The notes under the pieces: generated by a model
What the model saw: the letters and a program-made list of their open reading frames with translations, nothing else
Told to the model about the DNA's origin: nothing
The model's database searches: none
Translations under genes and position numbers: made by a program
Shown: positions 39,701 to 50,288 of the stretch, piece by piece
How positions within the stretch are numbered: the stretch's first letter is position 1
Layout: every line of letters starts with the position of its first letter
DNA from: Spirodela intermedia
Taxonomy: Eukaryota; Streptophyta; Magnoliopsida; Alismatales; Araceae
DNA length: 64,000 bases
Assembly (NCBI GenBank): GCA_902729315.2
Contig: LR746268.1
Location: 2,225,501 to 2,289,500, forward strand
Direction: 5' to 3'

Positions 39701-40467
39701 AAACACTTGAAGAACTCCTCCACCTTCTTCTCTGAGACAGGATGGTCCGCCGGAGCCGCCGCCGCCCTCTGATCGAAGAAGACCAGCCCCCTCTCGTCCT
39801 TCCTCCCGCCGCCGCCGCCGCCCTCCTCCTCCTTCGCCTCCGCCGCCGCCGTAGGCGTCGGCCGTGATTCGAGGAACGCTTTCTCGAGGCTCTGATCAGG
39901 GAAGTACTTCTTCTCCAGCTGGTAAACCATCCTGTAATGCTTCTCCTTCTCCCAGGGGAAGGCCATGGCGTCGTAGAAGTAGAGCTCCTCCTCGCGAGCG
40001 TGGAGCCTCGGGAAATCGACTATCTCCGGCTCAAGCTCCACGAACTCCGACGGCCCTCTCGACCCCCCTTCCCCCTCCGATTCAGAGTCGCCGTACAGCC
40101 GCTTTTCCCTCTTCCGGTAGTACCTCCTCTTGGACCTGTCTAAGGCCACCGGCGCATCTTCTTCCTCCCCTTCTTCTTTTCCTTCTCCTTCATCTTCTTC
40201 TCCAGTGGGCAGGGCCGGGGAGGAGGCGGCGGGGGGCTCGTCGCCGCTGCGGCGGCGCCACCGCCGGGAACGGGGAGGAGGGCGGTAGGAAATGAGCTCG
40301 TAGTAGAGCGGGTAGGGGGTGGCCGAGGAAAGCAGGCGGGGGGAGGGGGAGAAGAGTGGACGGCGGAAGCAAGAGCGGCTGAGGAGCGGCGAAGAACCTC
40401 CGGCGGCGGCGGCGGTCCGGAAGGAAACGAGAAAGAGGGTCCTCGGGGTGGCAGCTCGTGAGAGCAT
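36764..40467 (-). CDS. TruB-family tRNA pseudouridine synthase, organelle-type
   Basis: The product should isomerise uridine to pseudouridine; bacterial TruB acts at tRNA position 55. Exons in transcript order read as 39567-40467, 39288-39343, 39111-39193, 38732-38810, 38146-38256, 37812-37921, 37577-37660, 37079-37116 and 36764-36834, giving 510 residues. This matches the long plant organellar form (Arabidopsis At5g14460 type) rather than bacterial TruB at about 310. The TruB core starts at [14 protein letters not shown] (about 289), and the catalytic Asp is D327 in [11 protein letters not shown]. Further family blocks are [41 protein letters not shown], and [15 protein letters not shown]. 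The first ~290 residues are Ala/Ser/Arg-rich and fit a plastid or mitochondrial presequence followed by an extension. That extension includes a very acidic stretch at 89-104 and poly-Gly/Glu. The start is the ATG at 40465-40467. Exon 1 is very GC-rich, unlike the AT-rich introns. Confidence 0.92.
37037..37061. repeat. Poly-T tract in the last TruB intron
   Basis: About 25 consecutive T on the plus strand lie 18 bases from the exon 8 edge. In transcript sense this is poly-A just downstream of the exon 8 donor. Its origin (slippage or the tail of a retroposed copy) cannot be decided. Confidence 0.8.
39465..39497. repeat. CTT trinucleotide microsatellite in TruB intron 1
   Basis: About eleven CTT units lie in the intron between coding exons 1 and 2, on the GAA-rich sense strand of the minus-strand gene. 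It is outside the coding sequence, because exon 1 ends at 39567. Confidence 0.85.
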
Positions 40468-43400
40468 TTCCCGGTGGCGGTGATGGAGGCCGCAAGCTTG
40501 GGGGAAGAGGTCCTTGTGAAGCTACAGCGTCGCCTACCCTTCGGGTGTTAGAAATGGTTTTCGGATAATAGAGCGGAGGGTAAACTGAGAATTCCGAGCC
40601 TTTTGGAAACTCGAAGGGCATCTACGTACTCTCTTCATTAACTTCCCGACCTCCTCCGGTCACATATCCCCATGGATAAAGCTTGCACCTTTCACAGAGA
40701 GAGAGAGAGAGGGAAATCGAGAGAGAGAGAGAATGATATCAAACTGATATATTCTCGTAATCCATCATCAGGGTCCAATTGGGTTACTAATGAATCAACA
40801 CTTTTAATTTCTCTCACATGGATGGTCTCTAGAGAGTCTAATTGTTCAAATTATCTGAGACAACACACGGTAAACCCACCTTTGAAAAGTTTTGAACTTT
40901 CATCTCATAAAGGAACAAAGGGTTCACATCGGTGCATTTTCTGCCCTTCCTTTCATTGTCTTAGGCCTCTAGTAACTCGGTGTGTTCTTACTCTAGTACA
41001 TTATTAGTAAGTGAAAGAACTTATAGATGTGTGATGTGGGCAGCACAATGATCCTTTTAAACGGATCATAGTTTCTAAAATTGATGTTTCTTTTAGTGTA
41101 CTTGAATGATATTCTAGTCTTTAATCATTCTTTGAACTAGGGTTCAATGTAATCCATCTAACTTTTTTGTAGATTGGATTTGATAATCCACCTTTGTTGT
41201 TGGCCATATTGTTTGATTTTTTTTTCTTTGCTTCTTTTAAGAGTTTGCGTTCCTAGTTCACTTCAAGTAATGACATTAATCAAAATTTCCTTATACTTAA
41301 GGTGTAAACCTTTATGGATATACCACTAATTGGGATTCCCTAGCTCAAGAAAGCACTTTGTGGGTACTTGGGACCTCCATCCAACAAAGATCTTGTACAC
41401 AAGTCAATTCCTTGACTTTCTTTCTATCTATTGAATTATTCTTCATAGTTGCACAAAGAACAATGGCTTTCTTATATGCAATTTAACAAAGGATGATCAC
41501 CTACATCTTAAGATAATATTCATTATACTGCCCAATCAAAAATGACATGAAATAGCAAAAATAGAAATTAAATTCTTGAGGTCCGAAATATAGACATTGG
41601 GTTCGATTAAACTTGACAAAATTACATCCAACCTCAAAATCTTAATCAGATTATCCATTTACAACTGAGGTGAAGAAAAAAATAACGTATGCTGTATAGC
41701 TTCCATTTTGGACGGTTCTCACTCTTGGTCATGGGTGTGTGAGAAGGATTCCTCTCTTGTTGTCAAGTACTTGGCAATTCAAGGTCTATACCAAGGACTA
41801 TTGACCCACGTCAGAAGTTTCATTGAAGCTTTACACTGTCCAATCATCCAAAACACTCCACCCACCCCAAAAAGGTATTGGCGAACCTACTAGTGAAGCT
41901 ATTATCGTAAAATGAGCCGAAGGAAAGGTGTTACATTATGAATCCACGATGATATTATACCTTATAATCTCACTGAACATGGGACTCCCAAGCATCCTCG
42001 TTTCTCAAAATAGAAATTTCCAGCAAACAGTGACAATTAGGGTTTGTCAAGACGCACATCAATAGCCATAGTTGCAATGGTAACGAGCAGCTGGTTTTGG
42101 TTTGCATGAAGATACGGGAATCGCCTTCCAATCTCAGCAGCATTGCAGAAGCGCCAACGCAGCCCCTGGATGCGCATGGTGACTTATGGACCTCGGATGG
42201 TTAGAGAATGCGCTTAAATTGGACTACTTATTAGCTCGTTATTTGGGAGTAATCGCATGAAAGTGGATGATGGGATGAGATACATGCCAGAATTTTTATG
42301 ACTTTATAATCCCTTTATAAGTCAGTATGTTATGTTGTTGATTACTAGATGTTAATGAGTTGCTTAAGATGTTGTGTCTGCTGTGGCATACGCGTGATAG
42401 ATGAATTCCTTTGAAACCTTTGGGAGCAGTGAGCCCCAGCCTTGATGCCCGTGGGAGCTTCATCAACAGCGTGTGCATACAAATATGAGGATTCTCTTGG
42501 GTGGCTAGAACCAGTGGAGATAAATTTTGAAGACATGGCTTTCAGGGTGACGATAGTCCCGGTCGACGCTTCTCTCAGGTTACTTACGATCATCCACTCT
42601 CTCTCTCTCCTTCTCTCTATCGATACATCTGCCCAGTTCTTTGAATTGGCTAGCAGAAGAAAGTATATTGAACCAGCAGTGGCAGTAGAGAGGTGTTCCC
42701 TTCTCATGGATTGAGAGATGGAGAGCCGAAGATCACACCCTCTCTGTCATCAACAAACGAACAAGAAGCAGGAAAGGGAAACAAAAAGGCAAGGAAGCTC
42801 TTACACTCTGACCCCAGAAGAGCTCCGAGCCGTCAACTCCACACTGATCTCCCCCACATCTCAAAGCTAACCCCCGAGGAAACATCTCCCTTATTCACTC
42901 CCCGCCATTGCACCAGAGCTCGAGAGAAGAAAGAATAAAGATCGAACCTCGCGGTTCAGGCTGATAACAGTGAGAAGAACAGCATCGATCCTCGGTAATT
43001 AAGAGCCAGAAATAATGAGAGCATTGATGAGGTCGATCGTTCGGACCAGTCGGCTTGATTCCCCCGCGAGCCTCCAAGTGGGGAGTGCTTCAGATGGGCG
43101 ACTTGATCCAGCTACTCCTCCAGAGCGAGCACAGGCGGAGAGAGGAGGGAAGGAGAAGGAGAGAGACGGCCATGGCGAGGAGGGGGAAGAAGGAGAGAGA
43201 GTGATGTGGGGGGGGGGGGAGGGGGGGAAGGGACAGGCAGAAGAAGGATTGGAATTTATTATGGGGGAGATGAATGGAAAGGAGGGAACAGGCGCCGCTG
43301 CTTTTGCTGGCTGTTAAAGGTGGGGAGGGCTGCTGGGCACGCCAACTGTGGAGCTCTACAATGATGTTCCCGCATGCAGGTCCCCTTCTGAAAAGGGCGT

Positions 43401-43469
43401 CCCAAGTGGGGTAGGATGTCGTCTCTAGTGTTTCATGTGGCCTTCACATTCACAGTTGGTGTGGCCCCC

Positions 43470-43470
<1 letters not shown>
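40468..43470. other. Intergenic DNA upstream of TruB, no gene recognised
   Basis: The first 200 bases are GC-rich and should carry the TruB leader and promoter on the minus strand. From 40670 to 42300 the DNA is AT-rich with no coding signal. Between 42430 and 43310 it becomes purine-rich and moderately GC-rich, with short open frames on both strands, including 42442-42714 (+) and 42345-42707 (-). None resembles a protein I know. A run of G at about 43208-43228 sits in low-complexity purine sequence. Confidence 0.4.
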
Positions 43471-43502
<32 letters not shown>

Positions 43503-43572
43503 CCTCTCTATCTATCTGTCTGTCTCTCTATCTATGTATCGATCTATCTATCGATCTATCGATCTATTTATC
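43471..43572. repeat. Compound CT / TATC-GATC microsatellite
   Basis: A CT run of about 40 bases grades into TATC, TGTC and GATC tetranucleotides. The layout is the same as the longer array at 45085-45256, so both may have grown from the same kind of seed. Confidence 0.85.
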
Positions 43573-45081
43573 CATCTCCTTGTCCTACTATCAACAGTTT
43601 CCGACGATTTAACTTGGAAAAACAGGAGATGGCAAAGAGCGACGTCGCCAGCCATGTGGGGAGATCGGTGCTTGTAGCAAGGGGAAGGCTTGCAGTGCCG
43701 ACCTCATTAGGTTTAATGCTTTAAATGGGTAGTTTTTTTGGGAATCAGTGCATGTTGAATTTTTATTTTCTGAAGTTAATACAAAGATATTGCAATAAAT
43801 AAAATAATGCGTTTTTCGGGGAGCATATTTTATTAAAAAATATAAGCTATTAAATCTAAATTGTTATATAAACCTTTTTTTCTTGAGCTCATCAATTCAA
43901 ACAATAACTCGTGTATCTCAAAAGTCACATACTAAAATAATAATGGGTATAAATTTTGAGATGGGTCACTTCCATAGTTACTAAGTGCAATGTTAAAGAA
44001 GAAAACAAGCAAAATACTATTTTTCTATGATAGATCATTAAAAATAATAATTACCCAATTAAATGGAATTTCACTAGACCAAGGTCAACTTGCGTCAATT
44101 ATCTCCTCCACCTGATGAAACATTTGATCAGATCATACTGCTGACCAACCACTGTCTCAATGCGTTGACATTATGTTAGTAAAAAGATCACGTAATTAGC
44201 TCAGTAGACCTAATAGTTTTTGTCTAATTTGGCTGGCTTTGCGCACCTCACCGTGATACTTTGACCTTGCCTTTGACTTAGAGACCAGTCGAACCGCGCA
44301 AACATCACCTTTCCTATCCCACCCACACTATCGTGCGCTGCGCCGGCGGCGCCGGCGGTGAGAGTTCCCAGCGACAAGAGAACGAAGGCCCGGGAAAGGG
44401 CGGCGGGGCAAAAGCCCGACAGACCCACCTTTGACTCCCCCCGGCAATGGGCGGGGCCCACACCGAGGACTGGCGACTCTGTCAACTGCTGTGATGTTCT
44501 CACGCCTAGCCTCAGCCTTTTTGCTACCATTAAAAGATCAGGAGGATCTCCCGCGGTAGCCCTCAGGAATCCGAGAAGGGAGGCGGGCAGGTTCGGAGAG
44601 CCGTTAAAAGGCCATCGAGGAGATTGATTATCTACATGTTTACGAACACTTATTCGACTAGTGGTTTCGAGGGACCCGGGCAGGACCAATGTGAAGGTCT
44701 GGTCCTACACACATGGCCTTTGCTCTGCCCTGTACCAAAGAGGTAGAGAGAGAGACAGAGAGACAGAGAGAGAGAGAGATTATCACGCGGGGAACTGCCC
44801 GTGTCGATGCCTGAGAGGCTGGAGTCCATCAAAGCCAAAACCTCAGCTTTGACAAAGAACGGAACACATATCAAGGATAAGGGTCTAAATGTGGGCATGC
44901 CAGATCCGCTGGGCCGAACTTAGTAAGTGAGAGAGAGAGAGAGGATGCGTGTCGATGCCTGAGAGGTGTACAAGAAGAACAAGAACAAGAAGCAAATGAG
45001 CATCTTTGTCTCCCTTTGACTCCCTCCTTCAAAGCTTAAAAAGGTCTTCACAGATGCAATAGACAGCCAAATCACATTAGC

Positions 45082-45084
<3 letters not shown>
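43573..45084. other. Intergenic DNA, no gene recognised
   Basis: The stretch at 43730-44200 is AT-rich. From 44220 to 44640 it is GC-rich, with a GCGCCGGCGGCGCCGGCGG block and a GGGGCCCACA sequence (a TCP-type binding core in plants). This could be a promoter remnant or CpG-rich island, but no recognisable gene follows on either side. GA runs occur at about 44743-44779 and 44929-44943. Confidence 0.35.
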
Positions 45085-45151
<67 letters not shown>

Positions 45152-45167
45152 TTATCTATCTATTTAC

Positions 45168-45246
<79 letters not shown>

Positions 45247-45256
45247 CCTACCTACC
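45085..45256. repeat. Long compound (CT)n-(TATC)n microsatellite
   Basis: About 65 bases of CT are followed by roughly 25 TATC tetranucleotides with few interruptions, ending in TACC units. It is the longest simple tetranucleotide array in the window and should be highly polymorphic. Confidence 0.93.
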
Positions 45257-45570
45257 TCTCAGTGTGGTACAACGGAGAGATTGCAGTGTTAAATGTACTT
45301 CTAATGGGTCGCCATGCTAAAATGAAGATATAATTTTGAAAGTTACAACGGTGGTACTCGGCCACACTAAATTAAACGGCATTATAGATCAACAAAAAGT
45401 CTAAATATTTTCGCAGAAAATAGCATCAGTCAGAGGCATCTGCAGCTCATAAGATCAGGTCACGTCATCTCAAGTATACAATCAATTATTCACCTACACT
45501 TCATGAAATCATATGCCTACTTAAGACCCAAAGTTTGACAAAAACATGAACCGAATGATAAGAGATACCG

Positions 45571-45738
45571 CCGATCATCAGCATGCACCCGATCAAAGTT
45601 GGTCAATATACAGAAAAAGTCAACCGAGCGATTCAAGATTCACAGACCCGACCACCGATCATCAGCATGCACCCGATCAAAGCTGGTTGATTTACAGAAC
45701 AAGTCAACCGAGTTATTCAAGATTTACAGAGCCAAAGA
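45571..45738. repeat. Two-copy 84-bp tandem duplication over the BIR6-like stop codon
   Basis: Copies begin at 45571 and 45655 with CCGATCATCAGCATGCACCC, and the period is exactly 84 bases. The copies differ at about ten positions. The right copy overlaps the last codons and the stop (45713-45715) of the adjacent minus-strand PPR gene; the left copy lies in its 3' flank. Confidence 0.88.
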
Positions 45739-47578
45739 GCTTCGATATGTCACTGTGCTTGCGGATATGATGCGGGCATTTAAAAAGCAGGTCCCGGGCC
45801 TCATCGTACCGACCCTGCTCGAAGAAAGACCTGAAGATCCTGAGATATGTAGAAGAAGATGGAGATGATTTCGCAGACATTGCCTTGAAAAATTCTCGGG
45901 CGTCTTCAACTGTCCCAGACTTTGAAATGTATGGAGCAAAAGGCTCCCCATGTGGGGGGAAATTGTGCCCCTTCATTGCGCCAAGGAGCTTCAGCGCCTC
46001 TTCAAACTTTCCTTCCCCAAGTAGACTCTCGATTAGGAGCTTGAAGGTCGCCTGCCATGGCTTCACATCCGCCCTCTCCAGCATTTCAAGAACCAGGGTG
46101 TAAGCAGCAGACACCCGGCCTTGGCTGCATAGGCCTTTGACCATGGCGTCCAAGAGATGCCCATCAGCCACATGGCCTTTCCCGATCATGTCTGTGAAAC
46201 AAGTCAACGCCTGGTCCACCTCACGGACTGAGCAGTGCCCGTGGATGAGAACTGTCCAGGTCTTGAGGTCGGGGACGCTGCCTGCTGCTTCCATCTCATC
46301 TAGAACTCTGCGAGCTTCCTCCAGCCTCTTCGCCTTGCAAAGTCCATAGACCAGCTGGCTGTATGTGATGTTGTCGGGCTCAAAACCAGCGCCCTTCATC
46401 TTCTCCATGATCTGCTCTGCTTCCTGAAACCTCCCAACACTAGTCAGCGATCTGTGAATCCCGTCGTACACGGCTTTCGACAGAGAATGGCCATGAGCCT
46501 CGTACCTCTTCACGACTCTGAAGACTAACTCAAGGTCTGGCTCATCGGCCAGCGAGATCTGCCTAAGCAGCAACCCGCAGTCCTGGGGGGACGGCTTGTA
46601 AGGTCCATCCATCATGTATTCATAGAGCTGGACGGCTTCCTTCAGCATCTTACCCTTCTGAAAGCGCCGCGAGAGCTTGACGTAGGTGTCGATGTCCATG
46701 TCGTGCCCTTCTCTCTTCATCTCCCCTGCAAGATCCCAGAACTCCTCAATGGCGCCCTCCCTTCCGAGAACCCTCGCCATGGCATTGTACTCTGTTGAAC
46801 CATGCTTGTAGTCTGGCCGCCTCGCCGCCCAGCGGAAGAACCCTAGAGCCTTCAGCGGGTGCTCTCTCACCTCCCTCAACACCTTCGCCACATTTGTCTC
46901 CGACAACACGAGCTTCACGCCATCCATTTCTCCCTCCAGGGCCTCAGTCCACTCTTCTGCGGCGATGAGAAGATCCACAGTCGTGCGGATACCTTCGTCT
47001 GCCATGGCTTCTTCGGAGGCACTGGACTGGAACTCAACCAGAGCGGAAGCATCTCCAGGCATGCCCTGCTTCTTGAACGAGAGAAGAAGGGTAAGGTAGG
47101 TGCCCCGATCGACGTTGTGGCCCTCCTCGCGCATCCTCTGAGCAATGATCCAGAAGTCCTTGGCCCACTCCTTGCTCCCTCCCAATATTCTCAGCATCAG
47201 ATTGTAAACAGTGCCCGAGGGTTTGAATCCATACCTCTCCCTGGCGCAGTCCAGGAAGTCGATCGCCTTCCGAGGTGCTTTCCCGAGCCTTTTGAGGACG
47301 TAGAGCACCGATTCCTGGCTGGGCGGACCGGATCCCGCCGGCAGAAGCTCATCATGCTCCGCTGGCGCGATCGCCGGAGAGGACAACTCGTTGAGGGAGG
47401 AGAAGCGCCGCCAGTGGCCGGAGGCGGCTTGATACTCCGGCAAGGAGACGGGAACGGGGGCAACGAGCGGTGACAGGAGCGGTATCGCCCGAGGAGAAGC
47501 TCCGGCGGCGGCGACGGCCGCGACAGCGGCGCGGATGGACGGCGAGAGGAGAGTCGATCCTCGAGAGGCTCTGAACAT
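45713..47578 (-). CDS. BIR6: P-class PPR protein, BIR6-like (mitochondrial nad7 splicing)
   Basis: This is an intronless 621-residue pentatricopeptide repeat protein. I match it to Arabidopsis BIR6 (At3g48250), which is needed for splicing of nad7 intron 1 in mitochondria. The match is from memory, on length, several PPR blocks and the C-terminal CPHHIRKH....KLFGS. The N-terminus is Arg/Ala/Ser-rich with few acidic residues, which fits a mitochondrial presequence. About eleven 35-residue P-type repeats follow. Recognisable repeat starts include TVYNLMLRILG, TEYNAMARVLGR, DIDTYVKLSRRF, KAVYDGIHRSL, EPDNITYSQLVYGLCKA, VPDLKTWTVLIHGHC and KPWQATFKLLIESLL. There is no E or DYW extension, as expected for the P class. 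The start ATG at 47576-47578 is the first in frame and is preceded by a short GC-rich leader. The gene is GC-rich throughout. It lies in tandem with, and just downstream of, a broken second PPR gene. Confidence 0.88.
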   Translation of the reverse strand: MFRASRGSTLLSPSIRAAVAAVAAAGASPRAIPLLSPLVAPVPVSLPEYQAASGHWRRFSSLNELSSPAIAPAEHDELLPAGSGPPSQESVLYVLKRLGKAPRKAIDFLDCARERYGFKPSGTVYNLMLRILGGSKEWAKDFWIIAQRMREEGHNVDRGTYLTLLLSFKKQGMPGDASALVEFQSSASEEAMADEGIRTTVDLLIAAEEWTEALEGEMDGVKLVLSETNVAKVLREVREHPLKALGFFRWAARRPDYKHGSTEYNAMARVLGREGAIEEFWDLAGEMKREGHDMDIDTYVKLSRRFQKGKMLKEAVQLYEYMMDGPYKPSPQDCGLLLRQISLADEPDLELVFRVVKRYEAHGHSLSKAVYDGIHRSLTSVGRFQEAEQIMEKMKGAGFEPDNITYSQLVYGLCKAKRLEEARRVLDEMEAAGSVPDLKTWTVLIHGHCSVREVDQALTCFTDMIGKGHVADGHLLDAMVKGLCSQGRVSAAYTLVLEMLERADVKPWQATFKLLIESLLGEGKFEEALKLLGAMKGHNFPPHGEPFAPYISKSGTVEDAREFFKAMSAKSSPSSSTYLRIFRSFFEQGRYDEARDLLFKCPHHIRKHSDISKLFGSVNLE

Positions 47579-47795
47579 TTTGCCGGCGACCAGGACAAAG
47601 AGGAAGGGGGAGAAGGAGAGGGCTTTAGGGAAGGGTTTAGACCGAGTTTGACTCGCTTCGACTCGGCGCCCAGGAGTCGAACCGGTCAGATCGTCCGATC
47701 CGGAAAGAGAGCGGGGGCACTAATAAAATAAAAAATGAAAAAAAAAATCGTCTTCTTGCTGAAACACCCCTCCTTCCTATCGTTACCCTCTTTCT

Positions 47796-49071
47796 TCATC
47801 GAGCCGCCACAGGCCGGAGTGGGCTGCTCTCCATCGCCTTCTCTCCGGCCGTCCGGTGGATCTCCTTCCGGCGAGGCCGCCGGCGCCGGCGATCGACGGT
47901 GAAGAACTCGTGCACCGTGGAATCGACCTCGATCGAGCTGAATCCAGGCGAAGGCTTCCTAATCCCCATCTCCTTCATCCGCGATCTTCAAGGCGTCCTC
48001 CATCCTGCCGGCGGCTGCGTAGATGCTCGACATGGTGAGGTAGTCCCCGCTGTGGAGCGGGTCAAATCTTGTGATCTGGTTCAGCGACTCTTCCCCGATC
48101 TCGACTTCCCCATGGATCTTGCAGGAAGCCAGGTGGATCCTCCACACGACGGCGGTCGGCTCGACAGGCATGGCGCCGATGAATCGGCGCGCCTCCTCTA
48201 TCCGGCCTGCTCGGCCGAGACGATCGATCACGCAGCCGCAGTGGTCGATCCTCGGTTCGATGCCATGGATGCTCTTCATGGAGTCGAAGATCGAGCGGCC
48301 ATCGGCGACCAGGCCGGCGTGGCCGCAGGCAGAGAGGGCGGCGAGGAGTGTGACCTCGTTAGGCCGAACGCCCGTCACAAGCATGTAGGAGAAGAGATCC
48401 AGCGCCTCCTCGGCCCTCCCATTGCTGGCCAGCCCCTGGATCAGCGCCCTCCATGAGAGCACGTTCTTCCTCGGCATCTCGGAGAAGATCGCCATGGCCG
48501 AGTCTACGCAGCCGCACTTGGCGTAGAAGTCCACCAAGGCCTTCCCCAGGGTCACGCTGAACTTCAGGCGGCTCCGCCGCACGAAGGAGTGCACCCACCG
48601 GCCGGTCTCCAGGGCGCCGGTGTCGGCGCAGGCAGAGAGCACGCCGACCATGGTGACCTCGTTGGCCTCGACGCCGGCGAGCTGCATCTCGCGAAAGAGA
48701 TCGAGAGCTTCTCTGCAGCGCCCCTGCTGGGCGTACCCCGAGATCAAGGCGCTCCATGCGATGACATCTCTGTTTGGCATTTCGTCGAACAGTGCGCGCG
48801 CCTTCTCCAGATGGCCGCATTTCGGGAACATGTCCACCAGAGACGTCGCCAGGTTGGTGTTGCCGCTCCTCATCTTCTTCCTCTCCACGTACCTGCTGAT
48901 CCAGACCCCGAGCTCAAGCTCCCCCAGCCTCCCACAGGCGTTGAGGACGACGATCAGAGTCGTGCTATCGAACGGAGCTATGGAGTCAACCATCCGGCGG
49001 AACAAGTCAACGACGGTGGCCCACACCCTGAGCTTCGCGTATCCCACGAGCATGGTGTTCTATGAGACCAG
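47796..49071 (-). pseudogene. PPR (PLS/E-class) pseudogene, C-terminal part
   Basis: From 49053 to 47959 an uninterrupted 364-codon frame encodes PLS-type PPR repeats. Typical blocks are DVIAWSALISGYAQQG, NEVTMVGVLSACADTGAL, LVDFYAKCGCVDSA, NVLSWRALIQGLASNG and PNEVTLLAALSACGHAGLV. An E domain follows (CKIHGEVEIGEE, GDYLTMSSIYAAAGR). Two lesions are visible. Just upstream, the family's LVSWNTML motif reads LVS-stop-NTML, because TGG has become TAG at 49060-49062. Near 47975 the frame breaks, and the E+ segment (KEMGIRK, GFSSIEVDSTVHEFF) continues in another frame to about 47796, ending in an Arg-rich tail. The N-terminal half lies beyond the retrotransposon at 54322-54840. The family guides C-to-U editing in plastids or mitochondria; this copy cannot make a full protein. 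Confidence 0.9.
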
Positions 49072-49089
49072 GCCCGGGAGGGGGAATTC

Positions 49090-49571
49090 TAATGGGTGCC
49101 ACAAATTGGGGGTGGACGGCCTTGAGCTGAGGGCGGGAGAAGGGGGAAGAAAGGACAGAGTATTATTGTTGACTCAAGGAATTATGTTCTACGGAGAACT
49201 TGAGGAATTTAGGGAAAAGGGAAGATAATAGTGGAGGGTAGGAATAGAGGATTCTCGTAAGAGTTCTCTGATGGGTAACCTCTTCGAGATGGCAGATCTC
49301 TAAGGTCTTCTTCCTTCTTAGTTACATGGCTTCATTATTCTCCTTCTATCTTCTTATAATCGAGCACCTCAATTTGCCTTGAACCATTCCATCGGCGACC
49401 CTTCCTTGGTCACTTAACAGCCTGACTAGCCCTGCAAACGACTTCTTGGTTGCTTGACGGTCACTGCCCTCAGCTGTCATTTGCCCAAGATCCGTATAGA
49501 TGATCCCGTCCTACAGCCAGGTCTGAGATCTTGGCCCACATGAGCATTTAGTTGAGGCTAATGCCTCAACA
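49090..49571 (-). repeat. 3' LTR of the Ty3/Gypsy element
   Basis: It aligns along most of its length with 53780-54321. Shared landmarks include GGGTAGGAATAGA, CAAGAGTTCT or a variant, GTCTTCTTCCTT, TCATTTGCCCAAGATC and GATCTTGGCCCA. In minus sense it begins TGTTGAGGC. At the other end the expected terminal dinucleotide is mutated (TA in plus sense where the partner has TG). Confidence 0.92.
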
Positions 49572-49586
49572 ATACTCCCCCCCAAA
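49572..49586 (-). other. Polypurine tract of the retrotransposon
   Basis: In minus sense the bases next to the LTR read TTTGGGGGGGAGTAT and then the LTR begins TGTTGAGG. A G-rich tract directly before the 3' LTR is the expected second-strand priming site and fixes the orientation as minus. Confidence 0.85.
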
Positions 49587-50288
49587 TGGAGCACCTTGCC
49601 CTTAAGGTAGAAGTTTGGAATGATGGAGGATCATATGGGTAGGCTCCCACATGTCGGTGAAATGGTAATTCCTATTAATGATTAAGAACCTCACTTCTCA
49701 TGGAGTTGTGACAAATAGCTCGGATCTCTTCTAGTCGAAGAGTCTAGGAGAGGTCATCTTCCACATGGAGCAGCCCACTAGGGTCAAAACCATTGATCGC
49801 ATGCTTTGATTGAGACACGTGGAAGACGAAGTGGATTCGGGCCATGGCGAGCTCTAGCCAATAGGATATTGGGCTGATCTGCTCCTTGATGTTGAACAGC
49901 CCATAAAATTAAGGAGATAGTTTCTCATACAGCCATCGAGCCACCAATTGCTGCTGGTAAGGCTGGATCAGAGAAATACTCGATCTCCAACTGAAACTCA
50001 ACGTCTCATTGCTGATGATCTACATGCTTCTTTATGCTTGGGCTCATTTCAGGTGCTGCTTCAGCTAGATGAGAGCTTGATCCCTCTCTTGGAGCATCTG
50101 GTTCATTGTGTCCACCATGGAGGAACTTGAAAAATAATGGTGAAGTGTTGGGGATCTCCCATGTAGACTACCTTAAAGGGGGTCATGTCAGTGGAGATAT
50201 TGAAGGTAGTGTTGAACCAATACTCTAGCTAGGAGAGATAATGGCTCAATACTTGGGATGGACACTTACAAAACATTGAAGACATGTT

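Noticed and set aside
39864-40621. Overlapping plus- and minus-strand frames around TruB exon 1
   Set aside because: Pro/Arg/Ser-rich readings of the same GC-rich exon in other frames; only the 40467 frame splices into TruB.
44210-44689. 159-codon minus-strand frame in a GC-rich island
   Set aside because: No recognisable domain, no splice partners, and stops on both sides; composition alone explains its length.
46859-47473. Plus-strand frame of 204 codons opposite the BIR6-like gene
   Set aside because: Antisense shadow of a conserved PPR coding sequence; no domain.
48589-49228. Plus-strand frames of 158 and 202 codons opposite the PPR pseudogene
   Set aside because: Both are antisense to PPR repeats and run into the LTR; no protein similarity recognised.
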